Shown one piece after another: positions 24,200 to 32,311 of a stretch of 50,902 nt of DNA (positions are counted from its first letter, which is position 1; every line of letters begins with the position of its first letter). The position numbers were made by a program, and so were the translations under genes. Where the stretch lies: contig SHUI01000002.1 of the NCBI GenBank assembly GCA_009697455.1, forward strand, positions 1 to 50,902. Direction: 5' to 3'. Under the pieces are notes generated by a model, which did no database searches, was not told the DNA's origin, and saw nothing but the letters and a program-made list of their open reading frames with translations. The stretch comes from Bryobacterales bacterium. GTDB lineage: Bacteria > Acidobacteriota > Terriglobia > Bryobacterales > Bryobacteraceae.

Positions 24200-25203
24200 T
24201 GCCAGGACGGAGACTCACCCAAGTCGCCGCAGTCGTACTCATCCTGGGCCTCGCGGGATGTGTGTTCGAGCAGATTGGACGTTACCGGGACCGAAGCCGC
24301 TTCAAACAGATCGGACGGTCCGTCAATATCGGCGGACGAACGCTGAACCTTTCATGCGTGGGCCAGGGAAGCCCGACCGTTGTCTTTGATACCTACGGCC
24401 ACCAATCCGGGTACAGTTGGGTCGCCGTTCAAAGCGCAGTCGCGAAGTATACTCGCGCTTGCTGGTATGACCGCGCGGGTTATGGCTGGAGCGAATTGGG
24501 GCCATCGCCACGGACCTTTCAATCCGTTGCTTCGGACCTTCACGCATTGCTGCAGGAAGCAGGTATTCCGTCTCCAATCGTGCTGGTTGGGGCAGGTGAC
24601 GCGGCGTCGCACATTCGGGTTTATAGCGGCAGCTATCCGACCGAGGTCGGAGGTATCGTTATGCTCGACGGGAATGACGTGGACGATCCGGCTCTGCAAA
24701 TCTCCGACTCGGAAAAGGGCGGCTTCCAAAGGCTCTTCGGGACCTGGGCTCCAGGCGCTCGCAGGACGCTTTGTCGGACGCAACCCTTGCTGGGCGCCGC
24801 GGGTATTCTCCGGCTTGCAAGTCTTTTCGGCAAGCCAAGGAAAACGAATTCGTTTGGCCTGACCCCGGAGCAGCACGCCGAGCTCGATTATCTTTCGGAC
24901 AACGGGACGACGCTGCAAGCCACCGAAGTATGTGCCCGGGAGGAGAGCATGAGACAGGTGCGGGCGGCAGGTGGCCTGCGTAGCGTTCCGCTCGTCGTAA
25001 TTGTGTCGAAGACTGGTCGGCATGGGTCCACTTCTCAGGACCTTACTGAGGCTGAGGAAAAGAACAGGGTCGGTAAGGTCTCAAACGCGCTCGCCGGTCT
25101 CTCGACCAACGGCCGCGTTGTTCTCATTGAGGGCGACCTCAAGCCAGAGGCAATTGTGCGCTCGATCCTTGATGTACTCCAGACGGACCAGGGCTCCAAA
25201 TGA
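24196..25203 (+). CDS. Lipoprotein with alpha/beta hydrolase fold but no catalytic serine
   Basis: 335 residues. The lipobox LAGC ends a signal peptide (VAAVVLILGLAGC). The fold is recognisable: TVVFDTYGHQSGYSW, RACWYDRAGYGWSELGP, FQSVASDLHALLQEAGI, VGGIVMLDG, and FGLTPEQHAELDYL. The nucleophile elbow, normally LVGHSFGG in this group, is LVGAGDAA, so the serine and preceding histidine are gone; the terminal strand that normally carries the catalytic histidine reads VVLIEGDLKPE without one. It is therefore likely a binding or scaffold protein. ATG 24196 overlaps the upstream stop (ATGATGA) with GGAGGGG just before it. Confidence 0.8.
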   Translation: MMPGRRLTQVAAVVLILGLAGCVFEQIGRYRDRSRFKQIGRSVNIGGRTLNLSCVGQGSPTVVFDTYGHQSGYSWVAVQSAVAKYTRACWYDRAGYGWSELGPSPRTFQSVASDLHALLQEAGIPSPIVLVGAGDAASHIRVYSGSYPTEVGGIVMLDGNDVDDPALQISDSEKGGFQRLFGTWAPGARRTLCRTQPLLGAAGILRLASLFGKPRKTNSFGLTPEQHAELDYLSDNGTTLQATEVCAREESMRQVRAAGGLRSVPLVVIVSKTGRHGSTSQDLTEAEEKNRVGKVSNALAGLSTNGRVVLIEGDLKPEAIVRSILDVLQTDQGSK

Positions 25204-25296
25204 TGCCTCTCAAGGCTTCCCGCCTGATCTTCGAGGGGTTGAAGCCCCAACTCCTTCCTTGTCGCGCAAGTGTAGAGGAAACAACTTGCGGACGCT

Positions 25297-25655
25297 TTAG
25301 GAACGCTTCCCGGAACGTAGCAGCCGGATGACCGATGTGCGGCTCACCCCGAGTTGCTTGGCGATAGCCCGCTTGCTGATCCCGTCCTTGCGAAGCTCTT
25401 GCATTTCTGGCACGAGCTTACCTGCGGTCATTGGCCGACCATGCGGCTTCCCATCCTTTCGGCCTGATCGATTCCCGCCTTCACCCGGTCCCGCAGAATA
25501 TCCCGTTCGAATTCCGCAAACACGGCCAGCATGCCCGCGAGAGCGCGGCCGCTCGGAGTGGTGAGGTCGAGCGCTTCGCTCAGTGAAACGAAGCCCACTT
25601 GGAGCGTGGTTAGTTCCTGAAGCGTGCTCACCAGGGCCAGTAAACCGGGCCTCAC
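25297..25655 (-). pseudogene. Serine recombinase remnant: no catalytic domain start, frameshift
   Basis: One frame (25655 to 25428) encodes LVSTLQELTTLQVGFVSLSE, then LAVFAEFERDILRDRVKAG, the second half of the catalytic domain and the long helix. The DNA-binding end, SKRAIAKQLGVSRTSVIRLL, is in another frame ending at 25297, so at least one frameshift lies near 25440. The N-terminal part with the nucleophilic serine is missing, cut precisely at IS-like repeat copy D (25657-25698). Confidence 0.8.
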
Positions 25656-25656
25656 T

Positions 25657-25698
25657 CCTTAGCGTGCAATTTTTAACCATTGGAGATGTGACCCCTAT
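25657..25698 (-). repeat. IS-like end repeat, copy D (inverted)
   Basis: Minus strand: ATAGGGGTCAC, a variant ATCTCC, then CAATGGTTAAAAATTGCACG and CTAAGG. It borders the truncated serine recombinase. Together with copy C it brackets the sigma factor/hydrolase segment. Confidence 0.78.
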
Positions 25699-25786
25699 TA
25701 TTGTTCCGTTAGCAGTCCGTGCCGGGTGAAAGCCTCGCGTGAATTCGAAGGCTGAACCCCCTCGCAAGCTGGGTAACGCTCGTTGC

Positions 25787-26983
25787 CTAACGCGTTCCGG
25801 GGCTTTGCTCCAGAATCTCTTCAAACCGGCTGGCGATCCGGTCCCACGAGAATCTTCGCGTGACGAAATCCCGGGCGTTTGCGGCCATTGCTTCGCGCGC
25901 CGCGCCGTCCCCGAGCAACTCCAGGCACTGCTCCGCGAAATCCGCCGGTGAATCGGCGATGCGAATGTTATCAGGCGAACTGATTTCCAGGCCTTCGGCG
26001 CCGATGGTGGTCGAAATTGCCGGCGTTCCGGCCGCCATGGATTCGTAGATCTTGAGACGCGTGCCGCCGCCAATCCGCAACGGCACGATTGAAGCATGCG
26101 CGCCCCACAGAAACGGCCGGACGTCGGCGACGGTCCCCGTTACCAGAATATTCGGATCGCGGGCGAGCTCTATCACTTCGGGCGGTGGCGTCCTTCCTAC
26201 GATTGCAATCGAGCAATCCGGCCGCTTCCGCCGGATTACAGGCAGGATCTCGCGGACGAAATAGAGCACGCCGTCCACGTTGGGAAGCCAATCCATCGAT
26301 CCCACGAAGACCAGATCCGTCATCTGGCGGGGTGTTTGAAGAGGGGAGAAATAGTCGATATCCACGCCGGTCGGAATCGAGGAAAGGCGCGTCAACCCGA
26401 ACAGGTTACGCATCAGTTTCGCGTCGATCGGAGAGACGGCGACCACATGTCCGGCCTCGCGGCAGACGCGGTCCTCATATTGGAACATCCGCTCGGTTTG
26501 CAACTGCAGAAATAGTCTGGCCAGCGAGCCTCCTCCGTGCTCGGCGCGGCGCTGCCAAATGATGGACTCGACGTTATGTTGAAACAAAAGCGCACGGTCC
26601 ATGCGGGAGATGTTGATCGATGGAATCAGAAAATCACAGACCACGCGGTCGAAGCGCTCCGTATTGATCAGGCGGTCAACGGTCTTCTTCATGTCCTCGG
26701 ACTCGTAGCGGTAGATCGCCGCGGGAATAGGTGAGAAGAGCCCTTTCAGCACTTGCGCGGTAAAGGCCAAAGAAGCTTTGTCGGGCACGTAATGCCGGAT
26801 GGGATAAGCCCGGTGGCAGTATTCGACGCTGCGCGCGACGCCTTCGGGCTGGGCGGGGTCCTCGAAGCCGACGTAGTGAATCTCATGCCGGCGCTTCAAC
26901 ACCTTAACCATCTCGAGCGTGCGGATCTGGCCGCCCTTGGTCGTGGGATGAAGGAAGTCCGACTTGACCCAGAGAATCTTCAT
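25787..26983 (-). CDS. Glycosyltransferase of the exosortase/PEP-CTERM-associated type
   Basis: About 398 residues, GT-B fold. MKILWVKSDFLHPTTKGGQIRT is the N-terminal acceptor loop, FQHNVESIIW the hinge region, and VFVGSMDWLPNVDGVLYF, VPLRIGGGTRLKIYESMAAG the donor domain with its EX7E-like box. Sequence layout matches the sugar transferase often found beside an AsnB amidotransferase in exosortase-linked exopolysaccharide loci (TIGR03087-like). ATG 26983 overlaps the stop of the asnB gene as ATGA; about 22 residues of alternative upstream start lie inside that gene and are rejected. It probably adds a sugar to a cell-surface polysaccharide. Confidence 0.85.
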   Translation of the reverse strand: MKILWVKSDFLHPTTKGGQIRTLEMVKVLKRRHEIHYVGFEDPAQPEGVARSVEYCHRAYPIRHYVPDKASLAFTAQVLKGLFSPIPAAIYRYESEDMKKTVDRLINTERFDRVVCDFLIPSINISRMDRALLFQHNVESIIWQRRAEHGGGSLARLFLQLQTERMFQYEDRVCREAGHVVAVSPIDAKLMRNLFGLTRLSSIPTGVDIDYFSPLQTPRQMTDLVFVGSMDWLPNVDGVLYFVREILPVIRRKRPDCSIAIVGRTPPPEVIELARDPNILVTGTVADVRPFLWGAHASIVPLRIGGGTRLKIYESMAAGTPAISTTIGAEGLEISSPDNIRIADSPADFAEQCLELLGDGAAREAMAANARDFVTRRFSWDRIASRFEEILEQSPGTR

Positions 26984-28938
26984 CGCGGCCGCGCGGCGCC
27001 GGCGAACAATTCCACGTCGCGCTCCCCGGTAATGAAACGGCTGCCCCAAAGTTGAAGATTCAGGAGGCGCCAGATGCGGTCGGTTGCGTCTTCGACGCCG
27101 CGGCGGTGGCGGTCGAGGAGGGAGTCAAGCGCCTCGCGGTCAAGGTACTGTGAGAGCAGGCCTTCGGGGGAACGGAGAAGCTTGAAGAGGCCTTCGGCTC
27201 GCGGATCCAGCAGCCACTGCCGCAGAGGCGTGGGAAAGCCCATCTTTTTGCGATAGATGATGCTGTGCGGCAGAAGATCCTCGACGGCCTTTTTCAGGAT
27301 GTACTTGGCGACGCCGCCGCGAATTTTTAGGTTGTCCGGAACCGTCGCGGCGAATTCGACGAAGGTGTGATCGAGAAATGGCACGCGGCTCTCGATCGAG
27401 CAGGCCATACTCATCTGATCCTGCTTCATAAGCAATTCGGCGAGATACGTTTTCTGATCGGCATAGAGCATCCGCCGCAAGAGAGACGGAGCTTGCCCCG
27501 TGGCGCCGTCCGGATTCCAGTAGCGCAGGAAATTCGAGTAGGGGGACCCTTGCGGCGCGCCCGCTCCGAGCAAAGTTTGCTGCTGTTCCTGGGAAAAGGC
27601 TGAAAAGAAATTATCCAGGTAAAGCGATTCCGGGCTTCCGCCGCGCGCGAGAAACGTGTGGCCGAGTTTCCGTCTCAGGTTCGCCGCAAGCAGAGGGCTG
27701 CCCGTCACCTGACCGCGAATCCAATTCCGGAATGCGCCGGGCAAGACACTGTATCGGTCATGCCACTGACGGTTGAGTTGATAGAAACGGTAGCGGCTAT
27801 AGCCGCCAAACAACTCGTCGCTGCCCTCGCCGGTGAGCACGACTTTCACCTGTTCGGCCGCGAGTTTCGCGACGAAGTAAAGCGAGACGCTCGACGGCCA
27901 GCAGATGGGTTCGTCTTCGTGCCAGATCAGACGCGGCAGGGCGTTGAAAAAGTCCTCCATGCCGACCACCACCTCATGATGATCGGTCCCGATCGCTGAA
28001 GCGACCTGGCGCGCGTAGCTGAGTTCGCTATACCGCGCCTCATCGTACCCCACTGCGAACGTTTTCACCGGGCCATCGGCCATGCGCTTAATGAGCGCCG
28101 CGATGGCGCTCGAATCGACGCCTCCGCTGAGGAACATGCCGAGCGGCACGTCGCTCATGAGACGCATGCGGACGGTTTCTTCCAGACGCCTGCGGCATTC
28201 GCCGATCCAGTAGGCGTCGCCGCGGCCTGCGTTCGAGGGATCTTCCGCGAAGCGAGGCGCGTCCCAATATTGTTTAATCTTGAACTCGGCCGGGCTGCTG
28301 TCGCGTGGCAGGCGCACGGTCAAATAGTGGCCGGGCATGAGCTTGCGGATTCCCGAGAACAGAGTCCGCTCCTCGCTCACGTATCCGAATGCGAGATACT
28401 CCGGCAGGAGCGATTCTTCGAATTTTGCCGAAATGGCCGGGTGTTCGAGCAGTGCCTTGATTTCCGAGGCGTAGGCAAACAGACGGCCGTCCCAATAGTA
28501 GTATAAGGGCTTGATGCCGAGGCGGTCACGGGCGCAGAATAATGTACGGGTTTCGCGATTCCAAATCACGAAGCCGAACATGCCGCGGAAGTGGGAGACG
28601 CAATCGGCTCCGTATTCCTCATAGGCGTGAACAATGGTCTCGGTGTCGCAGCGGGTTTTATACCGGTGGCCCGCGCGCTCAAGACCGGGGCGGATGTCCG
28701 AGTGGTTGAAGATCTCGCCATTGTACGTAATCCAGAGGTTGCCATCCTCGTTGGACATGGGCTGATGGCCGCCGGCGACATCGATGATGCTCAACCTGCA
28801 GAATCCAAGAAAAGCCTCGGAATCGCAGTAGACGCCCGTATCGTCGGGGCCGCGGTGGGCGATGGCCGCCGTCATTCCGCGAAGGACGGCTTCACCGTCC
28901 CGCGTGTTCGCGCTTAGAAAACCGGCGATGCCGCACAT
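26980..28938 (-). CDS. asnB: Asparagine synthase-type amidotransferase (glutamine-hydrolysing)
   Basis: 652 residues. Cys2 in MCGIAGFLS is the nucleophile of the N-terminal glutaminase; HRGPDDTG and YNGEIFNH belong to that domain. The synthase domain has the PP-loop LSGGVDSSAIAAL, and TGEGSDELFGGY. The reaction is ATP-dependent transfer of ammonia to a carboxylate. Typical AsnB is about 550 residues; this one is longer and close to exosortase-associated amidotransferase 1, so the acceptor may be a sugar acid of an exopolysaccharide rather than aspartate. The neighbours (glycosyltransferase overlapping by ATGA, DUF4118 protein 6 bp upstream) support that. Confidence 0.88.
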   Translation of the reverse strand: MCGIAGFLSANTRDGEAVLRGMTAAIAHRGPDDTGVYCDSEAFLGFCRLSIIDVAGGHQPMSNEDGNLWITYNGEIFNHSDIRPGLERAGHRYKTRCDTETIVHAYEEYGADCVSHFRGMFGFVIWNRETRTLFCARDRLGIKPLYYYWDGRLFAYASEIKALLEHPAISAKFEESLLPEYLAFGYVSEERTLFSGIRKLMPGHYLTVRLPRDSSPAEFKIKQYWDAPRFAEDPSNAGRGDAYWIGECRRRLEETVRMRLMSDVPLGMFLSGGVDSSAIAALIKRMADGPVKTFAVGYDEARYSELSYARQVASAIGTDHHEVVVGMEDFFNALPRLIWHEDEPICWPSSVSLYFVAKLAAEQVKVVLTGEGSDELFGGYSRYRFYQLNRQWHDRYSVLPGAFRNWIRGQVTGSPLLAANLRRKLGHTFLARGGSPESLYLDNFFSAFSQEQQQTLLGAGAPQGSPYSNFLRYWNPDGATGQAPSLLRRMLYADQKTYLAELLMKQDQMSMACSIESRVPFLDHTFVEFAATVPDNLKIRGGVAKYILKKAVEDLLPHSIIYRKKMGFPTPLRQWLLDPRAEGLFKLLRSPEGLLSQYLDREALDSLLDRHRRGVEDATDRIWRLLNLQLWGSRFITGERDVELFAGAARPR

Positions 28939-28944
28939 GTGAGA

Positions 28945-29385
28945 TCAACGCTTATCGGGGCCCAAATCGTCATGTGTTACCGGCTGACCCTTTGCCAGTT
29001 TTTCGAGCAACCGCTCGAGCAGGACGCGCGTGTGAGTCCTGTCTTCCTCCGACCGCCGTTGTGAAGTTCGGACTTCGTTGAGAATCCACGTCAGGAACAG
29101 GTTGTTGCAGATAAACAGTATGATGCGCCCCAAGGCGTTGCTGTCCGGAATGGCGAAGGAGTTGTCGGGTGGAATAAAAAAATACAGTACTGCCAAGGTG
29201 GAAAGTGCGTTGCCGAGGATCCCGTAGGCCGGACCCCACCGCCACGAGCAAAAGGCGACGGAGGCAATGAAAAGCGAGAAAAAGCTGGGTTGGATGTAAG
29301 GCGCCAATTGGAACGTTACGGCGAGAGTGGCGGCCGTGAGGAGAATGACACGGATCGCCTTCTGAACTACGTCGCCGCGCACCAT
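28945..29385 (-). CDS. DUF4118-like membrane protein
   Basis: About 146 residues with hydrophobic spans at VILLTAATLAVTFQLAPYI, FFSLFIASVAFCSWRWGP, and YGILGNALSTLAVLYFFIPP, the layout of the KdpD-type DUF4118 transmembrane domain, followed by a short helical cytoplasmic tail. No histidine kinase domain follows, so it cannot signal in the standard way. ATG 29385 is preferred over TTG 29403. It is the first gene of an operon with asnB and the glycosyltransferase. Confidence 0.65.
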   Translation of the reverse strand: MVRGDVVQKAIRVILLTAATLAVTFQLAPYIQPSFFSLFIASVAFCSWRWGPAYGILGNALSTLAVLYFFIPPDNSFAIPDSNALGRIILFICNNLFLTWILNEVRTSQRRSEEDRTHTRVLLERLLEKLAKGQPVTHDDLGPDKR

Positions 29386-29403
29386 TCGCCGATTTTCCGT
29401 CAA

Positions 29404-29689
29404 AATCCCCCCGACTTATTAAATTTAACATGTGCGGGTGGCGGCGGGCTGATTCTCAGGAAACTTTGCGGGTGATTTTCCTGCGAGGTGATCTAAAAGC
29501 AAAGCCTTAGCCGCCGTGTCCACCGAAAGGGTGGACGTTCCTAACCCAGCGTAGGTCCATTCGGCCGTGCCGCTCGCCAGGCGGAATTTCCATAAACGAG
29601 GGTGGAGACCTTGCCTCGATATCCTCGCCGCCCGTGCCTATGAACCCGGCGGCCGGCCTGACGGTTGTGATCCAGACGTGAGCGGCCTG
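29404..29689. other. Intergenic and decayed 3' region
   Basis: Just upstream of the operon start is the AT-rich segment TTAAATTTAATAAG (about 29416-29430), a likely promoter region for the minus-strand operon. The rest encodes no protein I recognise. Confidence 0.35.
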
Positions 29690-30018
29690 CGAAACCTTCT
29701 TCAGTCCCTTTGATGGCTTCAAGACGGTTTGGTACCCGATTCCTTCCTTGGCTGCGATTTGTTGAGCCTGATCGAGGTCCGCAACGGGCAGGCGGATGGA
29801 AATGGCCTTCGTCACGTTTGCCTTGGCCTTTCTCAACCAACTCGGCAAGCACCTTTGCGTGGGTCAACGGAATGGTCGAGCCTTCCGAGCGCAGGATGGC
29901 GCCTCGTTTGATGGCGCGCTCGAATTCCCGTTGCGTTTTGCCGGCGTCCTTCCTGGCCGGCATACCATGCGGCTTCTGCCGCCGCGGACTCCAGCTCAGC
30001 CTTCGATTTCCTGGGCAT
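29690..30018 (-). pseudogene. CopG-type antitoxin, two frameshifts
   Basis: AAGGAG precedes ATG 30018. The frame starts MPRKSKAELESAAAEAAW, then the family sequence moves to a second frame (KTQREFERAIKRGAILRS, IPLTHAKVLAELVEK) and a third (ANVTKAISIRLPVADLDQAQ, AAKEGIGYQTVLK). The last is the ribbon-helix-helix of CopG antitoxins that pair with BrnT-like toxins. One extra G in AAAGGCC near 29838 accounts for the second shift. The normal C-terminus is lost after QTVLK. It lies 21 bp after the toxin remnant. Confidence 0.72.
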
Positions 30019-30039
30019 TAACTCTCCTTTCGGCTTGAT

Positions 30040-30261
30040 TCATCGTGCCGTCACTGTCCGAAACCTCTTGCGCCGGACGGTGAACACCACCACGAGATAA
30101 CGTCCGGCTGCCGTCCGTCCGAACAATCTCCAACGCTTTTCGCGTCCTCCCGGCGCAGCCGAATGATGACGTGGCGGCGTCTTGCCGTCTCCTCGACTTC
30201 TTCGGGCGACGCAGTGGAAGGCGATGTGGCCAACAGTGTGTACATCCCACTCGAAGCGCAC
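30040..30261 (-). pseudogene. BrnT-like toxin with compensating frameshifts
   Basis: A 73-residue frame from GTG 30261. Start MRFEWDVHTVGHIAFHCV and end WRLFGRTAAGRYLVVVFTVR, RTVTAR match BrnT ribonuclease toxins. The middle 22 or so residues do not, but the family sequence SPEEVEETARRRHVIIRLRR is present in the alternative frame of the same bases. Two shifts of opposite sign therefore scramble the centre while leaving the end in frame. The protein could be made but is probably inactive. Confidence 0.7.
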
Positions 30262-30322
30262 GAACCCCGAGCCGGCTTCCCGATGCTGGAGTCAAACTCG
30301 AGCTCACAAGGCGGCGCGAGCC

Positions 30323-30625
30323 CTACTTCGCGGCTTTGCGCCGCGGCTTCTTTTCCGGAGCCGCCACAGGCGTGGGCTCGGCGCTTACAACCGCTTCAGC
30401 CGCCGGATCCACCTTTGCGAGCACTTCGTTGAATAGCGCCTGCTTGCGAGGGTCCACCTTTGGCGGAGGCGGTTGTTCGCGCCGGTAGTCGTGATCGCCG
30501 TAACAGGTGCGGCATCGCACTTTCGCCGGCTCCGCGCCAAGCAACGAGACGATGGCGTGGTTCATGACGCGTTTACACTTGACGCAAAAATCGTCGATGA
30601 TATCCCCGAGCCGGTGTTCCCTCAT
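30323..30625 (-). CDS. Small zinc-ribbon protein
   Basis: 100 residues. Two CxxC pairs, DDFCVKCKRVMNH and VRCRTCYGDHDY, form a zinc ribbon, followed by a Pro/Ala/Lys-rich low-complexity tail (VAAPEKKPRRKAAK). The function is unknown; it could bind RNA or a protein. The ATG at 30625 overlaps the stop of the patatin gene by ATGA, giving a three-gene operon with 31375-31710. The longer upstream frame is rejected because it lies in the patatin gene. Confidence 0.72.
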   Translation of the reverse strand: MREHRLGDIIDDFCVKCKRVMNHAIVSLLGAEPAKVRCRTCYGDHDYRREQPPPPKVDPRKQALFNEVLAKVDPAAEAVVSAEPTPVAAPEKKPRRKAAK

Positions 30626-31371
30626 GTATGTGCCGCGGCTGGCGCGATTGACGAAGTATAGCGAATTTCGAGCGCCCGTTGCGCATCCATTTCGCCTTTC
30701 TCGATCCAACGCACCGCGTTCTCCCGGTTCCAAACGACGGCGTCGCGCAACGAACCGAGCGGCTCGCCGGGCGCGATCATAACTACATCAATGCCCGGCG
30801 CGAGTTGCGGCACTCGCGCCAAAGACCGGAACGCTCCCATTACCGCGCGCAGCATACGGCTCGGCGGGTGGTCGAGCAGGCTTACGGCGATGACGCGGCC
30901 GATGTCGCCTCGTTGAGCGACGGTCCAGAGCGGGAGCGCGCGAACGATTCCGCCATCCGCCAGGAGCTTCCCATCGATGCGCCGCAGTTGCGTGACGCCC
31001 GGAATGGAACAGGACGCCGCCAGATGACGCCACGTAACCTCCCGCCAGGGAACTGCGCGGGGCCTGCACGACGGCCACTCCGTGACGATGGGTTGAAACT
31101 CGATACAAGGCTGGAAGGCTTCGAAGATTTCCCGCGCGCCGCGCTCAAGAACGCCGGCGTTCCGGAACTTCAACAGACCCGCGCGAGGATCGAGCCATCG
31201 CGAGATGAGATCTTCGGGAGTGCAACCGCCCGCGATCGCCCAGCCGTTCAACGCTCCGGCCGAAGCGCCCACCACCAGATCGGGCCGGCAGACGCGAGCG
31301 ATGGCTTTCCACGCCCCAGCCTGATAGGCGCCGAACATACCGCCCGCGGAGAGCACCAAGGCAGTCCGCAC
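30622..31371 (-). CDS. Patatin-like phospholipase
   Basis: 249 residues with all patatin landmarks: LSAGGMFGAYQAGAW (oxyanion glycines), GASAGALNG (nucleophile serine in GxSxG) and ADGGIVRALP (the DG of the Ser-Asp dyad). It should hydrolyse the acyl ester of a phospholipid or other lipid in the cytoplasm; there is no signal peptide. It sits 3 bp after the small gene 31375-31710 and overlaps the zinc-ribbon gene. Confidence 0.9.
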   Translation of the reverse strand: MRTALVLSAGGMFGAYQAGAWKAIARVCRPDLVVGASAGALNGWAIAGGCTPEDLISRWLDPRAGLLKFRNAGVLERGAREIFEAFQPCIEFQPIVTEWPSCRPRAVPWREVTWRHLAASCSIPGVTQLRRIDGKLLADGGIVRALPLWTVAQRGDIGRVIAVSLLDHPPSRMLRAVMGAFRSLARVPQLAPGIDVVMIAPGEPLGSLRDAVVWNRENAVRWIEKGEMDAQRALEIRYTSSIAPAAAHT

Positions 31372-31374
31372 ATT

Positions 31375-31710
31375 CTATTCCGCGGCGGGTTGTGGCGCCG
31401 GCGGTTCCACGGGAGGCGCGATTTCGCCAGGCGGGTGGGCACTCTCCGGCAGCAGCCAGTGCGCGGCTTCAAAACCCACGTACTTGCAGATGCGCAAGTC
31501 ACCCGTATCGGTCTCGAGCAGATCGCCAACCGCGAGCGGGCGGCCGGTTTCGCCGAGCAGACTCCACGCGGCGTACTCGCTTGACGTTTCGACCGTGCCG
31601 GCTTCGTCATAGTCCCGCCGCTTGACGGCCGTCTCTCCGGAGACGTGCGGCGCGGCGCGGAACTGCTTTCGCGGCGCTTCTTTCATCGTATAGATTCGAT
31701 AGGACGGCAT
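31375..31710 (-). CDS. Hypothetical protein, first gene of patatin operon
   Basis: 111 residues, starting MPSYRIYTMKEAPRKQFRAA and ending in a proline-rich tail (PPVEPPAPQPAAE). The centre (SEYAAWSLLGETGRPLAVGD, LRICKYVGFEAAHWLLPE) has mixed beta-strand character. It is not a family I know. It lies 3 bp before the patatin gene and is divergent from 31736, with a 25-bp gap. Confidence 0.6.
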   Translation of the reverse strand: MPSYRIYTMKEAPRKQFRAAPHVSGETAVKRRDYDEAGTVETSSEYAAWSLLGETGRPLAVGDLLETDTGDLRICKYVGFEAAHWLLPESAHPPGEIAPPVEPPAPQPAAE

Positions 31711-31735
31711 AAGAGATCCGCTCGCCGATTATCTC

Positions 31736-32311
31736 ATGCCAAAATGGAAGTTGCTCATGCGTTTCGATGCGGCCGCTTATGGTCCGGATGCCGCCTCCAT
31801 TCTCGCTCTCGACGGTTCAGGCGAACGGTTGATGCCGCTGGCCCGCGGACGGTGCTGTTCGGAAGAAGCGCGAACGAGACTCCACGCCTTATCCGGCGAG
31901 AGCCTGTTTCGAGGTGCGCGCAATGCTCGCGCGGCGTTGAGCGGCCTCTACCTTTATTTTTCCTGTCTCGACGAGTCGCACAAAATCTCACAAAGCATCA
32001 AAGATACGGACGGCAGTTTCTGGCACGCCATCATGCACCGGCAAGAGCCGGACCCCGCTAACGCCGCATACTGGTTCCGGCGCTTGGGGCGGCACTCGAT
32101 TTTCCCGGCGTTGAGCGCCGGCGCCCGTGAGATCGCCGCGAAGTATCCCGGCGCGCGGCTTTCTTTCCCGGGCGAGTGGGATCCATTCGCGTTCACGGAC
32201 ATTTGTTCTTCGGCAAGCGGCGAAGCAGAGCAAGCGGCTCGCGAGATTCAGCGGCTGGAGTGGCAACTCCTGTTCGATTTTTGCGCCCGGCCCGCCACGG
32301 AGTCTCTTTGA
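31736..32311 (+). CDS. Conserved hypothetical protein
   Basis: 191 residues. A distinctive central block, LDESHKISQSIKDTDGSFWH, AIMHRQEPDPANAAYWFRRL, GRHSIFP, looks like a conserved motif set with several His, Glu and Asp residues that could be catalytic; I do not know the activity. No signal or membrane segment is visible. It is translationally coupled to the HlyD-type gene through a TTGA overlap. Confidence 0.6.
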   Translation: MPKWKLLMRFDAAAYGPDAASILALDGSGERLMPLARGRCCSEEARTRLHALSGESLFRGARNARAALSGLYLYFSCLDESHKISQSIKDTDGSFWHAIMHRQEPDPANAAYWFRRLGRHSIFPALSAGAREIAAKYPGARLSFPGEWDPFAFTDICSSASGEAEQAAREIQRLEWQLLFDFCARPATESL

